Assembly (NCBI GenBank): GCA_934322085.1 | Contig: CAKRGF010000009.1 | Coordinates: forward strand, 7,203 to 71,202 | DNA: 64,000 nucleotides | Direction of reading: 5' to 3' | DNA from: an uncultured Eubacterium sp. | GTDB lineage: Bacteria; Bacillota; Clostridia; Lachnospirales; Lachnospiraceae | Part shown: positions 50,756 to 59,083 of the stretch, in pieces | How positions within the stretch are numbered: position 1 is the stretch's first letter | Layout: every line of letters starts with the position of its first letter | Made by a program: the position numbers and the translations under genes | The notes under the pieces: generated by a model | Told to the model about the DNA's origin: nothing | What the model saw: the letters and a program-made list of their open reading frames with translations, nothing else | The model's database searches: none

Positions 50756-51553
50756 TTATAAAACCGTAATCGTACATTCTTTTGTCACGCCATCAACGGC
50801 TGCGCGGATTTTTGTACTGCCACACTTTTTTGCGGTGACTTTTCCGCAGCTGCTAACGGTGGCTACACTTGTTTTCTGCGACTTCCATGTCACCTTTTTC
50901 CCAGAGGATACTTTTGCTGTCAGAAGAAGTGTCTGGCTGCGGGACAAAGAAGCAGAGGTATAATTGAGTGTGACTTTAGGTTTTTTTACCGTGACATGGC
51001 AGGTCTTTTTCGTGCCGTCTGCTTTTGCGGTAATCGTTGTTTCTCCTGGTTTCTTTGCTAAAATTATACCGTTTTCATCAATTTCGGCAACACTTGATTT
51101 TTGAGATTTCCATGAGATGGGTGACCCGTTTGAGGTCCGCCCCTTCAGAGTAACCTGCGCTCCATTTTCCATTGTAATGGAGGCGGCGGATAATGTAATC
51201 ATAGTTTTTGTGACAGTAATTCTACAACTGGCCTCGCCACCTGCGACTTTTCCTGTAATCGTACAGGTGCCCGCTTTTTTTGCGGTGACTTTGCCGTATG
51301 TATTTACCGATGCGACAGCACTTTTACTGCTTGTAAACCGAACCCATTTGCCGTTGCTTGCAATTCCCGCAAGAAAAAAAGAGCCGCCGATTTTTAAAGT
51401 GGCGTGATACCGGGAAAGAATGACAAGAGCCGGTGAGGCGGCATGTGCTGTCATAGGTGAAGAAAAGATAGAGGTGGTAAATAGTACCACTGCACATAAA
51501 AGGGCGATGCTTTGCAGGCATGCCTTTTTCAAAAAAATAGACGTGTGTTTCAT
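50756..51553 (-). CDS. Secreted protein of three Ig-like (Big2) repeats
   Basis: 265 residues with ATG at 51553 after AAGGAGGG. A signal peptide (LQSIALLCAVVLFTTSIFSSP, cleavage near AHA|AS) is followed by three Big2-type repeats with the endings GTCTITGKVAGGEASCRITV, GETTITAKADGTKKTCHVTV and GSTKIRAAVDGVTKECTITV. Each repeat carries the sequence V[TA]FTS/ISWKS/VTWKS...S[AV]A. Each also contains a Cys near the end. No enzymatic or wall-anchor domain is present, so it may be a standalone surface adhesin-like or wall-binding protein. Related modules occur on the xylanase and subtilase. Confidence 0.85.
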   Translation of the reverse strand: MKHTSIFLKKACLQSIALLCAVVLFTTSIFSSPMTAHAASPALVILSRYHATLKIGGSFFLAGIASNGKWVRFTSSKSAVASVNTYGKVTAKKAGTCTITGKVAGGEASCRITVTKTMITLSAASITMENGAQVTLKGRTSNGSPISWKSQKSSVAEIDENGIILAKKPGETTITAKADGTKKTCHVTVKKPKVTLNYTSASLSRSQTLLLTAKVSSGKKVTWKSQKTSVATVSSCGKVTAKKCGSTKIRAAVDGVTKECTITVL

Positions 51554-51630
51554 GATAAACCCTCCTTTTATGGAGCAATAAGAGGGTAAATACAAGATAA
51601 CACACGTCGAATTATAAATCAAGTATTATT

Positions 51631-52947
51631 TTACTTCTCTTCACGTCCAGGTAAAATAGCATTTAACAAAACGCCCATAATAGCGGCAATGGCAAGTCCA
51701 GTTAAAGTAATGCTTGTTCCTGCAATCTGGAAGGTAAGTCCGGACGAGAAACCAAGTCCACATACTAAAATTGTAGCCGCAATAATTAGGTTTCTGGATT
51801 TGGTGAAATCAACTTTGTTTTCTACGACGTTGCGGACACCGATGGCGGCAATCATACCGTAGAGAATAAAGCTGACACCGCCGACAATTGCCGCCGGAAG
51901 GGTACTGATGATACCGGCAAATTTCGGAATGAAACTTAAAATGACAGCATAAATGGCAGCCAGACGAATTACTTTCGGGTCATGTACACGGCTCAGTTCC
52001 AAAACACCTGTATTTTCGCCGTAAGTGGTGTTGGCAGGGCCGCCGACCAAAGCGGAAAGGGAAGTTGCCAGACCATCACCGATTAATGTGCGGTGAAGAC
52101 CGGGATCTTCTACATAATTTTCGCCAACGGTTGCGGAAATGGCGGAAATATCACCAATGTGCTCCATCATGGAAGCGATGGCAATTGGAGCCATGGCAAG
52201 AATAGCGGTTAAGTCAAATTTACAAAACTCAAATGGTGGAACATTAACCCAGGAAGCTTTGGCAACCTCTGCAAAATTAAAGATGGCGGAACCATCCGGA
52301 TTTGTTATACCGCAGAAATGCAGAATCAGGGCAACGGCGTAAGCACCGGCAATACCAAGAAGAATCGGAATAATTTTCCACATGCCTTTTCCCCAGATGT
52401 TGAAAATGACAATAATGGCAAATGCAATAATGGCTAACAGCCAGTTTGTCTGAACATTATTAACGGCAGATGGTGCCAGACTTAAGCCGATGCAGATGAT
52501 AATCGGACCGGTAACAACCGGCGGAAGAAAACGCATTGCGCGTTTGACGCCAACTAATTTGATAATCAGTGCAAGTACCAGATACAGGGCACCGGCTACT
52601 ACGATACCGCCGCAGGCGTAAGGCAGTTTTTCGCCCATGGACATATCTTTGAAAATTCCGGTGTTCAATTTGGAAACGGTTTCAAATCCGCCGAGAAAGG
52701 CGAACGAAGAACCGAGAAAAGCGGGAACTTTCAATTTCGTACACAAATGGAAGAAAAGTGTGCCGACACCAGCGCAGAATAATGTAACCTGAATGGAGAG
52801 ACCCTCTCCCTGAAAATAGTTGTTTACCAGAATCGGTACTAAGATTGTGGCACCGAACATGGCGAACATATGCTGTAGACCTAACAGCAGCATTTTGGGG
52901 ATGCCAAGCGATCTGGCATCGCGGATTGCATTGTTTTTTGTTTCCAT
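51631..52947 (-). CDS. uraA: Uracil permease (NCS2 family)
   Basis: 438 residues, about 12-14 helices. QHMFAMFGATILVPILV, SSFAFLG and the central PIAIASMMEHIGDISAIS segment (with the conserved Glu) plus GGPANTTYGENTGVL match NCS2 uracil permeases. ATG at 52947 follows AGGAGG; upstream in-frame starts precede it. The gene is divergent from upp, which uses the uracil, with promoters in both directions in the 143-bp gap. No PyrR-type attenuator was recognised. Confidence 0.93.
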   Translation of the reverse strand: METKNNAIRDARSLGIPKMLLLGLQHMFAMFGATILVPILVNNYFQGEGLSIQVTLFCAGVGTLFFHLCTKLKVPAFLGSSFAFLGGFETVSKLNTGIFKDMSMGEKLPYACGGIVVAGALYLVLALIIKLVGVKRAMRFLPPVVTGPIIICIGLSLAPSAVNNVQTNWLLAIIAFAIIVIFNIWGKGMWKIIPILLGIAGAYAVALILHFCGITNPDGSAIFNFAEVAKASWVNVPPFEFCKFDLTAILAMAPIAIASMMEHIGDISAISATVGENYVEDPGLHRTLIGDGLATSLSALVGGPANTTYGENTGVLELSRVHDPKVIRLAAIYAVILSFIPKFAGIISTLPAAIVGGVSFILYGMIAAIGVRNVVENKVDFTKSRNLIIAATILVCGLGFSSGLTFQIAGTSITLTGLAIAAIMGVLLNAILPGREEK

Positions 52948-52978
52948 TAGAAACCTCCTCATAATCGTTATTAATTCT

Positions 52979-53007
52979 ATTATAAAGAAAAAAAGTTCAT
53001 CTGACAA
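52979..53007 (-). promoter_or_regulatory. Promoter of uraA
   Basis: Minus-strand TTGTCA (53002-53007), 17 nt, TATAAT (52979-52984). Confidence 0.75.
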
Positions 53008-53027
53008 GCATTGTTGAAAATGCAGGA

Positions 53028-53056
53028 TTGTATTTTTTTACAAGAAAAGGTACAAT
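53028..53056 (+). promoter_or_regulatory. Promoter of upp
   Basis: TTGTAT (53028-53033), 17 nt, TACAAT (53051-53056), 35 nt before the upp start. Confidence 0.6.
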
Positions 53057-53090
53057 AATAAAAAATGCGAAAGAAAATGGAGGAAAGAAA

Positions 53091-53720
53091 ATGGAACAGG
53101 TTACTATAATGGAACATCCGCTGATTCAGCATAAGATTTCGATTTTACGAAATGAGACAACAGGAACGAATGAGTTCCGCCGTCTGATTGAGGAGATTGC
53201 CATGCTTATGGGATATGAGGCACTCCGTGATCTGCCGGTTGAAGATGTGGAAATTAAGACACCGATTGAGACGTGCCAGACACCGATGATTGCCGGAAAG
53301 AAGTTGGCAATTGTGCCGATTCTTCGTGCCGGACTTGGAATGGTAAGTGGTATTTTATCACTGGTGCCATCGGCAAAAGTCGGACATATCGGTTTGTACC
53401 GTGATGAAGAGACACATGAACCTCATGAGTATTACTGTAAGCTTCCAGAACCGATTGACCAGAGAACGATTGTGGTTGTGGATCCGATGTTAGCAACGGG
53501 CGGTTCGGCAGTAGCGGCAGTAGATTTTATCAAAGCGCATGGTGGAAAGAACATTAAATTTATGTCGATTATTGCTGCACCGGAAGGAATTGAGCGTCTG
53601 ATGAAAGCACATCCGGATATTCAGCTTTATGTGGGATGCAAAGACCGCTGCCTGAATGAAAATGCGTATATTTGTCCGGGACTTGGAGATGCCGGAGACC
53701 GAATCTTTGGAACCAAGTAA
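53091..53720 (+). CDS. upp: Uracil phosphoribosyltransferase
   Basis: Makes UMP from uracil and PRPP in the cytoplasm (pyrimidine salvage). VTIMEHPLIQHKISILRNETT at the N-terminus, VPILRAGLGM, the PRPP loop VVVDPMLATGGSAVAA and GCKDRCLNENAYICPGLGDAGDRIFGT at the C-terminus are canonical. The 209-residue length is exact for the family. ATG at 53091 follows GGAGGAAAG. It stands divergent from uraA, so uptake and conversion of uracil are paired. A terminator follows. Confidence 0.97.
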   Translation: MEQVTIMEHPLIQHKISILRNETTGTNEFRRLIEEIAMLMGYEALRDLPVEDVEIKTPIETCQTPMIAGKKLAIVPILRAGLGMVSGILSLVPSAKVGHIGLYRDEETHEPHEYYCKLPEPIDQRTIVVVDPMLATGGSAVAAVDFIKAHGGKNIKFMSIIAAPEGIERLMKAHPDIQLYVGCKDRCLNENAYICPGLGDAGDRIFGTK

Positions 53721-53735
53721 GAAATGTTAGAAAAT

Positions 53736-53792
53736 AAAATGCTTAGAAAACGAAATCCTATGTCAGGATTTTAGCCTTCTAAGCATTTTTTT
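53736..53792. terminator. Bidirectional terminator after upp
   Basis: AAAATGCTTAGAA (53736-53748) pairs with TTCTAAGCATTTT (53777-53789), enclosing a second hairpin (AAATCCTA...AGGATTTT). A T run follows. It serves upp and, from the other strand, the end of the NUDIX gene. Confidence 0.8.
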
Positions 53793-54348
53793 ATTTGCTC
53801 CACAAGTAACAGTAAGACTGTGTTCTTGCGGCGAACAATTCAGTTTTCAGAAGTTTTTTGACTTCGTCTTTTGTGTACCAGCTGGCTTTTATTTCCTCAA
53901 CGGTGGAACTGCTTTCGGAAAAGTTGCCGTCTGCAATACCGACGATGCAGAGGTTGGTTTCATTGGCAAAGCCGATGGCACTGTAACTTAAAGGAAGAAT
54001 ATCGTTTACCGTCAGTAAATCAAGTCCGGTTTCTTCTTTTAATTCGCGCCTTGCACTTTCGATTGGCTCTTCGCCTTCATCAATCAGACCTGCCGGGAAA
54101 TTATATACCCAGTCGCCTAAGGCAAGGCGGAATTCTTTATTTAACAGTATTTTTTCGTTCTTCTCATCATGCATGATTAAAACGACAGAGTCCGGTGTTT
54201 TTGCCTGAAGCTCCGAAAGCGTGGAAATGTCCGGATTCCGGCTAATCATTTCATAAACTTTTTCTTTCCCATCGACTGTTTCATATGTAATATCATAGCG
54301 GTGGATAAAGTGACCGTCATGAATTTTTTTTAAACCTTTAAACTCCAT
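53791..54348 (-). CDS. NUDIX hydrolase, ADP-ribose pyrophosphatase-like
   Basis: Hydrolyses a nucleoside diphosphate derivative in the cytoplasm. The NUDIX box GLIDEGEEPIESARRELKEETGL is complete (GX5EX7REUXEEXGU). It is preceded by NFPAGLID, as in ADP-ribose pyrophosphatases. 185 residues. ATG at 54348 has GGAGG upstream, and it starts 25 nt after the putP end on the same strand. The exact substrate is uncertain within the NUDIX family. Confidence 0.9.
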   Translation of the reverse strand: MEFKGLKKIHDGHFIHRYDITYETVDGKEKVYEMISRNPDISTLSELQAKTPDSVVLIMHDEKNEKILLNKEFRLALGDWVYNFPAGLIDEGEEPIESARRELKEETGLDLLTVNDILPLSYSAIGFANETNLCIVGIADGNFSESSSTVEEIKASWYTKDEVKKLLKTELFAARTQSYCYLWSK

Positions 54349-54372
54349 AAAAACCTCCGTAGGTTTTGCTAT

Positions 54373-55899
54373 TTATTCCTGATAAGCTTTGACAGATTCA
54401 AATTCTTCAACAATTTCTTTCGATGGTGCTTTTGTCAAAAGGCTGACAACGATAATGCACAAAAGGCTGACAAAGAATCCAAGTAACAGGGAGTAAATTC
54501 CGGTTACAGTATAAGGTGTCTGACCGCCAAGAATTGGAAGGTAATCCCAGATGATAACGAACAATCCACCGGATACGATGCCGGCAACGGCACCCGGAAG
54601 GTTGGTACGCTTCCAAAACAGGGAGCATACAACGAGTGGACCAAAGGCAGAACCAAGGCCGGCCCATGCGTCAGAAACAAGTCCCATGATACTGCTGTTC
54701 GGATTCCATGCGATGATGCAGGCAACGACAGCAATTACAAGAACCGTGATACGGCTTACGTTTAATACTTTTTTGTCTTCTGCTTCTGGCTTCAGAATAT
54801 TTTTGAAAATATCTTTTGATGCGGAGGAGGCGCAGACAAGAAGCTGGGAATCTGCTGTTGACATAATGGCAGCAAGGATTCCGCAAAGGAATAAACCGCC
54901 AATAAAGATTAAGACGATGTTGCCATCGAAAATCTGCTGAATCATTTTGATAAATACATTTTCGGAACCGGTTTCTGTGAGTGTTTCATTTAAGAATCCG
55001 CGTCCTAAAATTCCGATAAAGCATGCGGCAATCAGCGAAATGGCAACCCATACAATTGCGATTACACTGGATTTTTTCAATTCTTTTTCACTCTTAACTG
55101 CCATAAAACGGACTAAGATATGTGGCATACCGCAGTAACCAAGTCCCCAGGCTAAGTCAGAAACGATGGAAATCAGCGGATATGGTTTTCCGTCTATATA
55201 GAACAAACTTAAGAAGTCGGAATTTTCTGCTACACCGTGAGCGGTTAATGCACCGGTGATATCACCGCTGATAGCGGCATAAGCGATAATCGGCACCGTT
55301 AAAAGTGCGATTAACATCATACTTCCCTGTACAAAATCGGTAGTACATACGGCGAGGAATCCGCCCATAAATGTGTATGCCAGAATAACGGCTGCACCAA
55401 TTAAAAGTGCGTAGTGGTAATCAAGACCAAATACTGTCTGGAAGAGTTTTCCACCGGATGCCAGTGCCGATGCGGTATACACTAAGAAGAATATAACGAT
55501 TACAACGGAAGAAATTCCAAGAAGAATCTTTTTCTTATCGCGAAAACGGTTCTGGAAAAATTCCGGAAGTGTTAAAGAGTTGTTTGCTACAATTGTGTAA
55601 CGGCGCAGGCGTTTGGAAATGCAAATCCAGTTAAGTGCCGTTCCGATAAACAATCCGATGGCAATCCAGGCTTTTCCGGTTCCGGCAAGGTAAATCGAAC
55701 CCGGCAGTCCCATCAAGAGCCATCCGCTCATATCGGAAGCCTGTGCAGAAAGAGCGGCAACCCAGCTGTTTAAGCCTCTTCCGCCAAGGAAATAATCTTC
55801 GGTACTGTTTGTTTTTTTCATCGAAAAGATGCCGATGCCAATCATCATCGCTAAATAACATACGAAGGCAATTAACACCGCAATGGTAGTTGTGGACAT
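54373..55899 (-). CDS. putP: Sodium/proline symporter (SSS family)
   Basis: 508 residues, about 13 helices. The SSS signature is visible: EDYFLGGRGLNSWVAALSAQASDMSGWLLMGLPG near the N-terminus, AYTFMGGFLAVCTTDFVQG (Na+-site region) and GILAAIMSTADSQLLV. These match PutP of enteric and Gram-positive bacteria. ATG at 55899 follows AAAGGGG; ATG at 55935 lies before that. A promoter candidate is at 55937-55966. The long hairpin element begins about 80 bp upstream of the start. Confidence 0.93.
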   Translation of the reverse strand: MSTTTIAVLIAFVCYLAMMIGIGIFSMKKTNSTEDYFLGGRGLNSWVAALSAQASDMSGWLLMGLPGSIYLAGTGKAWIAIGLFIGTALNWICISKRLRRYTIVANNSLTLPEFFQNRFRDKKKILLGISSVVIVIFFLVYTASALASGGKLFQTVFGLDYHYALLIGAAVILAYTFMGGFLAVCTTDFVQGSMMLIALLTVPIIAYAAISGDITGALTAHGVAENSDFLSLFYIDGKPYPLISIVSDLAWGLGYCGMPHILVRFMAVKSEKELKKSSVIAIVWVAISLIAACFIGILGRGFLNETLTETGSENVFIKMIQQIFDGNIVLIFIGGLFLCGILAAIMSTADSQLLVCASSASKDIFKNILKPEAEDKKVLNVSRITVLVIAVVACIIAWNPNSSIMGLVSDAWAGLGSAFGPLVVCSLFWKRTNLPGAVAGIVSGGLFVIIWDYLPILGGQTPYTVTGIYSLLLGFFVSLLCIIVVSLLTKAPSKEIVEEFESVKAYQE

Positions 55900-55936
55900 A
55901 AAAAATCCCCTTTCATAAAGTGTAATAATCGTCAAA

Positions 55937-55966
55937 AGTATAACATATTTGAGGGGGTGTAGGCAA
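55937..55966 (-). promoter_or_regulatory. Probable promoter of putP
   Basis: Minus-strand TTGCCT (55961-55966), 18 nt, TATACT (55937-55942), about 38 nt upstream of the putP start. Confidence 0.5.
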
Positions 55967-55978
55967 GTAATGGTTAGG

Positions 55979-56162
55979 ACTTGTTTTTAGATTTCGGCAG
56001 CTCAGAGGAAAAATTTTGTGACTCGTGGGTGCTCCCGCTCATTGAGTGCGTAGCGGTATTGATGCCTATGCTAGCGCATATACAGGCATCTCATACCGAC
56101 GTACTCAAAACCCACGAGTCACAAAGTTTTTCTTCTGAGCTGCCGGAGTCTAAATAAACTTA
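55979..56162. repeat. Long hairpin with one-sided conserved bulge (element 2)
   Basis: A palindrome of about 180 bp in the gap between putP and the lipoprotein gene. The outer arms 55979-56030 and 56110-56162 pair over about 50 bp with few mismatches (CGGCAGCTCAGA, GTGACTCGTGGGT). The inner arms pair at 56042-56051/56099-56108, then CGGTAT/ATACCG and GATGCCT/AGGCATC, capped by TATGC-TAGC-GCATA. Only the left side carries the 11-nt bulge GCTCCCGCTCA (56031-56041), opposite one unpaired A. This is the architecture of the hairpin at 4951-5088, with different stem sequences and related bulges. Confidence 0.8.
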
Positions 56163-56246
56163 TAACGAATATTTGCTACATCTTTTGTGGCTAAAATTTG
56201 AGGTTAACACTTCCGGAACAACTCTTTTGCTTGATTTTTGCCTAGA

Positions 56247-56402
56247 GGGTTGCATTTTCACCTCATTATTCGGTTTTATTCGGGAAAATTGTACGACACA
56301 TGCAACTCTTTATATTAATTTCTTGCTTTTTGGTTGCTTTCGGCTGAATTTTCTCAAAATCTATGCAACTATTTTGGGTATATGTGAAGGAAAGGGTTGC
56401 AT
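56247..56402. repeat. Symmetrical TTGCAT motifs in a non-coding stretch
   Basis: GGGTTGCAT (56247-56255), ATGCAACT (56300-56307), ATGCAACT (56363-56370) and GGGTTGCAT (56394-56402) form two inverted pairs in mirror order. The rest of 56163-56575 is AT-rich. One 100-codon ORF (56173-56475) has no ribosome site and odd composition and is not accepted. Confidence 0.45.
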
Positions 56403-56575
56403 GTGGTTCTTTTCTTCCGAATTACGGAAAACGAAAAAGTGTCAACGAACACTTCGTAATTGCATACTTTTTTGAAGTGGATTGGCTGAAAGTATGATGG
56501 ACATGATATCTCAGTTGTAGTAAAATACGAAGTAATAGTTTTGTGTTGATAGTTTTTGAAAGGGAGTGCGTTAAT

Positions 56576-57589
56576 ATGAAGTGGGTTCGATATTTTCTAA
56601 TTTGTTGTTTGAGTTTATTTGTTATTTCCTGTGATAAAGAAACTGCGGTGCAGCCGAGAGAGGAAGTTTCTCTAAAACGGGATAAGTCATACGAATATGA
56701 AAAGATACAAAAGCCGGAGCCTGCATTTTCAAAAGATATGAAACAAATGTATCTTATTGCAGGTGAAGAGGTGCCGTATTTCATTTTTCGCATGCGGACT
56801 TCTGGAAAAGATTCTTATATGGAGTGCCGGTGGGAGGGAGATAAGAAATGGGTGACGAAAAAAACGGCATGGAGTGAGTTTGTTGCAAAAAATTGCGGAA
56901 ATGGTGAAATTCAGATAGCAGCCGATACAAAGCAGAATTTATATGTGATGTATAGTGATAAAAGTAAAACAAAGTGGCAGCTGTATAAAGTGAAAGAAAA
57001 TGGGAAAATACAGGAACTTCATATCCCTGATATTACGCCGCGTGTGAAAGACCAAAAGGTTATATCGTTTAGTGTAATCAACGAATCACGCCTTGTGTTT
57101 TTCTTTTCCCTGGAGGAGGATGCCACAGGTGGACAGGCAATTGAGTACGACAGTGTAGAAGAAAAATTTCTTGCCAAAGATGGCAAAATTGATGATATAT
57201 CAGCGGGGTTTGATACGGAAGGAAACTATTATGTGGTGGCACCGAGGCAGCAGTTGATTATGAAAAAATCACTTTATGAAAGTGTGCCGAAAAAGGTTAT
57301 AAAATGTGAGGGAATGACATCGGAAAGCAGTGCATTCGGCATTGTGATTGAAGATGATTCCGGATATCTTTTGACGGGAAATAGTATCTATGGTGGAAAA
57401 CTGGATGCCGATAAGTGGGAGAAGAAGATTGATGGAAAAGAACTTTATTACTGCAAGGATTTTCCATCGCCGGTTCTTGGGATTGCCAACATGGTAAAGG
57501 TGCCTGGCAGGGATTTAGAATTTTATTTGATGACATGGAAAAATACGGAGTGTTCGGATTTTGAATGGGTTCATTATTTTACCAAATAA
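56576..57589 (+). CDS. Hypothetical lipoprotein, beta-propeller-like
   Basis: 337 residues. The N-terminus KWVRYFLICCLSLFVISCDKE has a type II signal with the lipobox LFVISC; the mature protein would be acylated on that Cys and anchored outside the membrane. The rest is beta-rich with spaced Gly/Asp turns (FDTEGNYYVVAP, DTKQNLYVMYSDKSKTKWQLYKV), like a propeller, but no named family is recognised. ATG at 56576 follows AAAGGGAG. It sits after the non-coding stretch with hairpins and 135 bp before pdp. Confidence 0.7.
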   Translation: MKWVRYFLICCLSLFVISCDKETAVQPREEVSLKRDKSYEYEKIQKPEPAFSKDMKQMYLIAGEEVPYFIFRMRTSGKDSYMECRWEGDKKWVTKKTAWSEFVAKNCGNGEIQIAADTKQNLYVMYSDKSKTKWQLYKVKENGKIQELHIPDITPRVKDQKVISFSVINESRLVFFFSLEEDATGGQAIEYDSVEEKFLAKDGKIDDISAGFDTEGNYYVVAPRQQLIMKKSLYESVPKKVIKCEGMTSESSAFGIVIEDDSGYLLTGNSIYGGKLDADKWEKKIDGKELYYCKDFPSPVLGIANMVKVPGRDLEFYLMTWKNTECSDFEWVHYFTK

Positions 57590-57723
57590 ACAGTCAGACA
57601 GATAGGATGTCAAATTGGAAGTATGGCTGGCGGGAATTGTCCAAATATGTTACATTATAAATAATGAAAATCGTTCTGGCTCGGTTTGTGGGAACGGTTG
57701 TATTACGATAGGAGGTATTTTGT

Positions 57724-59037
57724 ATGGGAAAAGAGAGATTTGTTGATTTAATTCAAAAAAAGAAACAGGGGGAAACACTGACAAAAGAGGAAATTGACTT
57801 TATGATAACGGATTATGTGGCGGGGGAAATTCCGGATTATCAGATGTCTGCTATGCTCATGGCAATTTATTTTAATGGTATGGAAGATGAGGAACTGGCG
57901 GCGTTTACACTGGCAATGCGTGATTCGGGGGATTTGGTTGATTTGTCACCGATTGATGGCATTAAGGTAGACAAACATTCGACCGGTGGTGTCGGCGACA
58001 AGACAACACTGATTGTGGGACCGATTGTGGCAGCGTGTGGCGTGCCGGTAGCGAAAATGAGCGGACGCGGACTTGGATTTACCGGAGGGACGTTAGATAA
58101 ACTTGAATCAATATCCGGTTTTCGTATAGACCTTTCGGCGGAGGAGTTTTTCGAAACCGTGAAAAAAACGGGAATCAGTGTGATTGGACAGACCGGAAAT
58201 CTGGCACCGGCGGACAAACTTTTGTATGCACTGCGCGATGTGACGGCTACGGTAGACAGTATTCCGTTGATTGCAGCGTCGGTTATGAGTAAGAAGCTGG
58301 CCGCAGGAAGCGATAAAATAGTTTTGGATGTCACGACGGGCAGCGGGGCATTTATGAAAAATGTGAAAGATGCGAAAACACTTGCGAAACATATGGTGGC
58401 AATCGGAAATCATGCGGGAAAAGAGACAGTGGCGGTTTTAACCAGTATGGAAGAACCGCTTGGATTTGCAATTGGCAATAATATGGAAGTAAAAGAAGCC
58501 ATTGAGGTATTACAAGGAAATGGCCCGGAGGATGTCAAAGAAGTCAGCGTGGCGTTAGCCGGTATGATGCTGTCACTTGGTCTTGAAAATGTAAGTCACA
58601 GTCAGGGGAAAAAGATGGCACAAAAGGCTCTTTCATCCGGACAGGCATATGAAAAATTTAAGGAAATGGTGCAGGCGCAGGGTGGCGATATTCGTTATGT
58701 TGAACATCCGGAATTTTTTGAGAGAGATGCATTGGAAGGAGAAGTGCTTGCTGCAGAAGATGGATTTCTATCGGGGATGGATACCGAGAAGATTGGTGTG
58801 GCAGCAGGACTTTTGGGTGCTGGCAGGGAGACCAAAGACAGCGTTATTGACATGAGCGCAGGTATTTACCTGAAAAAGAAAATTGGAGATACTGTGAAAA
58901 AAGGCGAACCGATTGCTATCTGCTATGCAGGAACGAAGGAAAAATTGAACCGCGGAATGGCAATGTTTGAGAGCAGTATCCGGTATTCCAAAGAAGCACC
59001 AGGAATTCCTAAATTAATAGTGGATATTATTCGCTAG
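57724..59037 (+). CDS. pdp: Pyrimidine-nucleoside phosphorylase
   Basis: Phosphorolysis of uridine and thymidine to the base and (deoxy)ribose-1-phosphate. KHSTGGVGDKTTLIVGPIVAACGVPVAKMSGRGLGFTGGTLDKLE is the family signature (phosphate and nucleoside sites). 437 residues, normal. ATG at 57724 follows AGGAGG. A possible promoter is TTGTCC (57637), 17 nt, AATAAT (57660-57665). With uraA and upp in this window it completes pyrimidine salvage, though they are not in one operon. The base released could feed upp. Confidence 0.95.
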   Translation: MGKERFVDLIQKKKQGETLTKEEIDFMITDYVAGEIPDYQMSAMLMAIYFNGMEDEELAAFTLAMRDSGDLVDLSPIDGIKVDKHSTGGVGDKTTLIVGPIVAACGVPVAKMSGRGLGFTGGTLDKLESISGFRIDLSAEEFFETVKKTGISVIGQTGNLAPADKLLYALRDVTATVDSIPLIAASVMSKKLAAGSDKIVLDVTTGSGAFMKNVKDAKTLAKHMVAIGNHAGKETVAVLTSMEEPLGFAIGNNMEVKEAIEVLQGNGPEDVKEVSVALAGMMLSLGLENVSHSQGKKMAQKALSSGQAYEKFKEMVQAQGGDIRYVEHPEFFERDALEGEVLAAEDGFLSGMDTEKIGVAAGLLGAGRETKDSVIDMSAGIYLKKKIGDTVKKGEPIAICYAGTKEKLNRGMAMFESSIRYSKEAPGIPKLIVDIIR

Positions 59038-59083
59038 GTTTGGTAAAATAGGAATAATAAGGAATGAATGAGGGAGGACAGAT

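Noticed and set aside
52948..53090. PyrR-type attenuator between uraA and upp
   Set aside because: Neither the PyrR-binding loop sequence nor an antiterminator/terminator pair is visible; only two promoters were found.
56173..56475. 100-codon ORF in the gap before the lipoprotein gene
   Set aside because: No ribosome site, unusual Cys/Phe/Leu composition and overlap with the TTGCAT inverted repeats suggest non-coding DNA.
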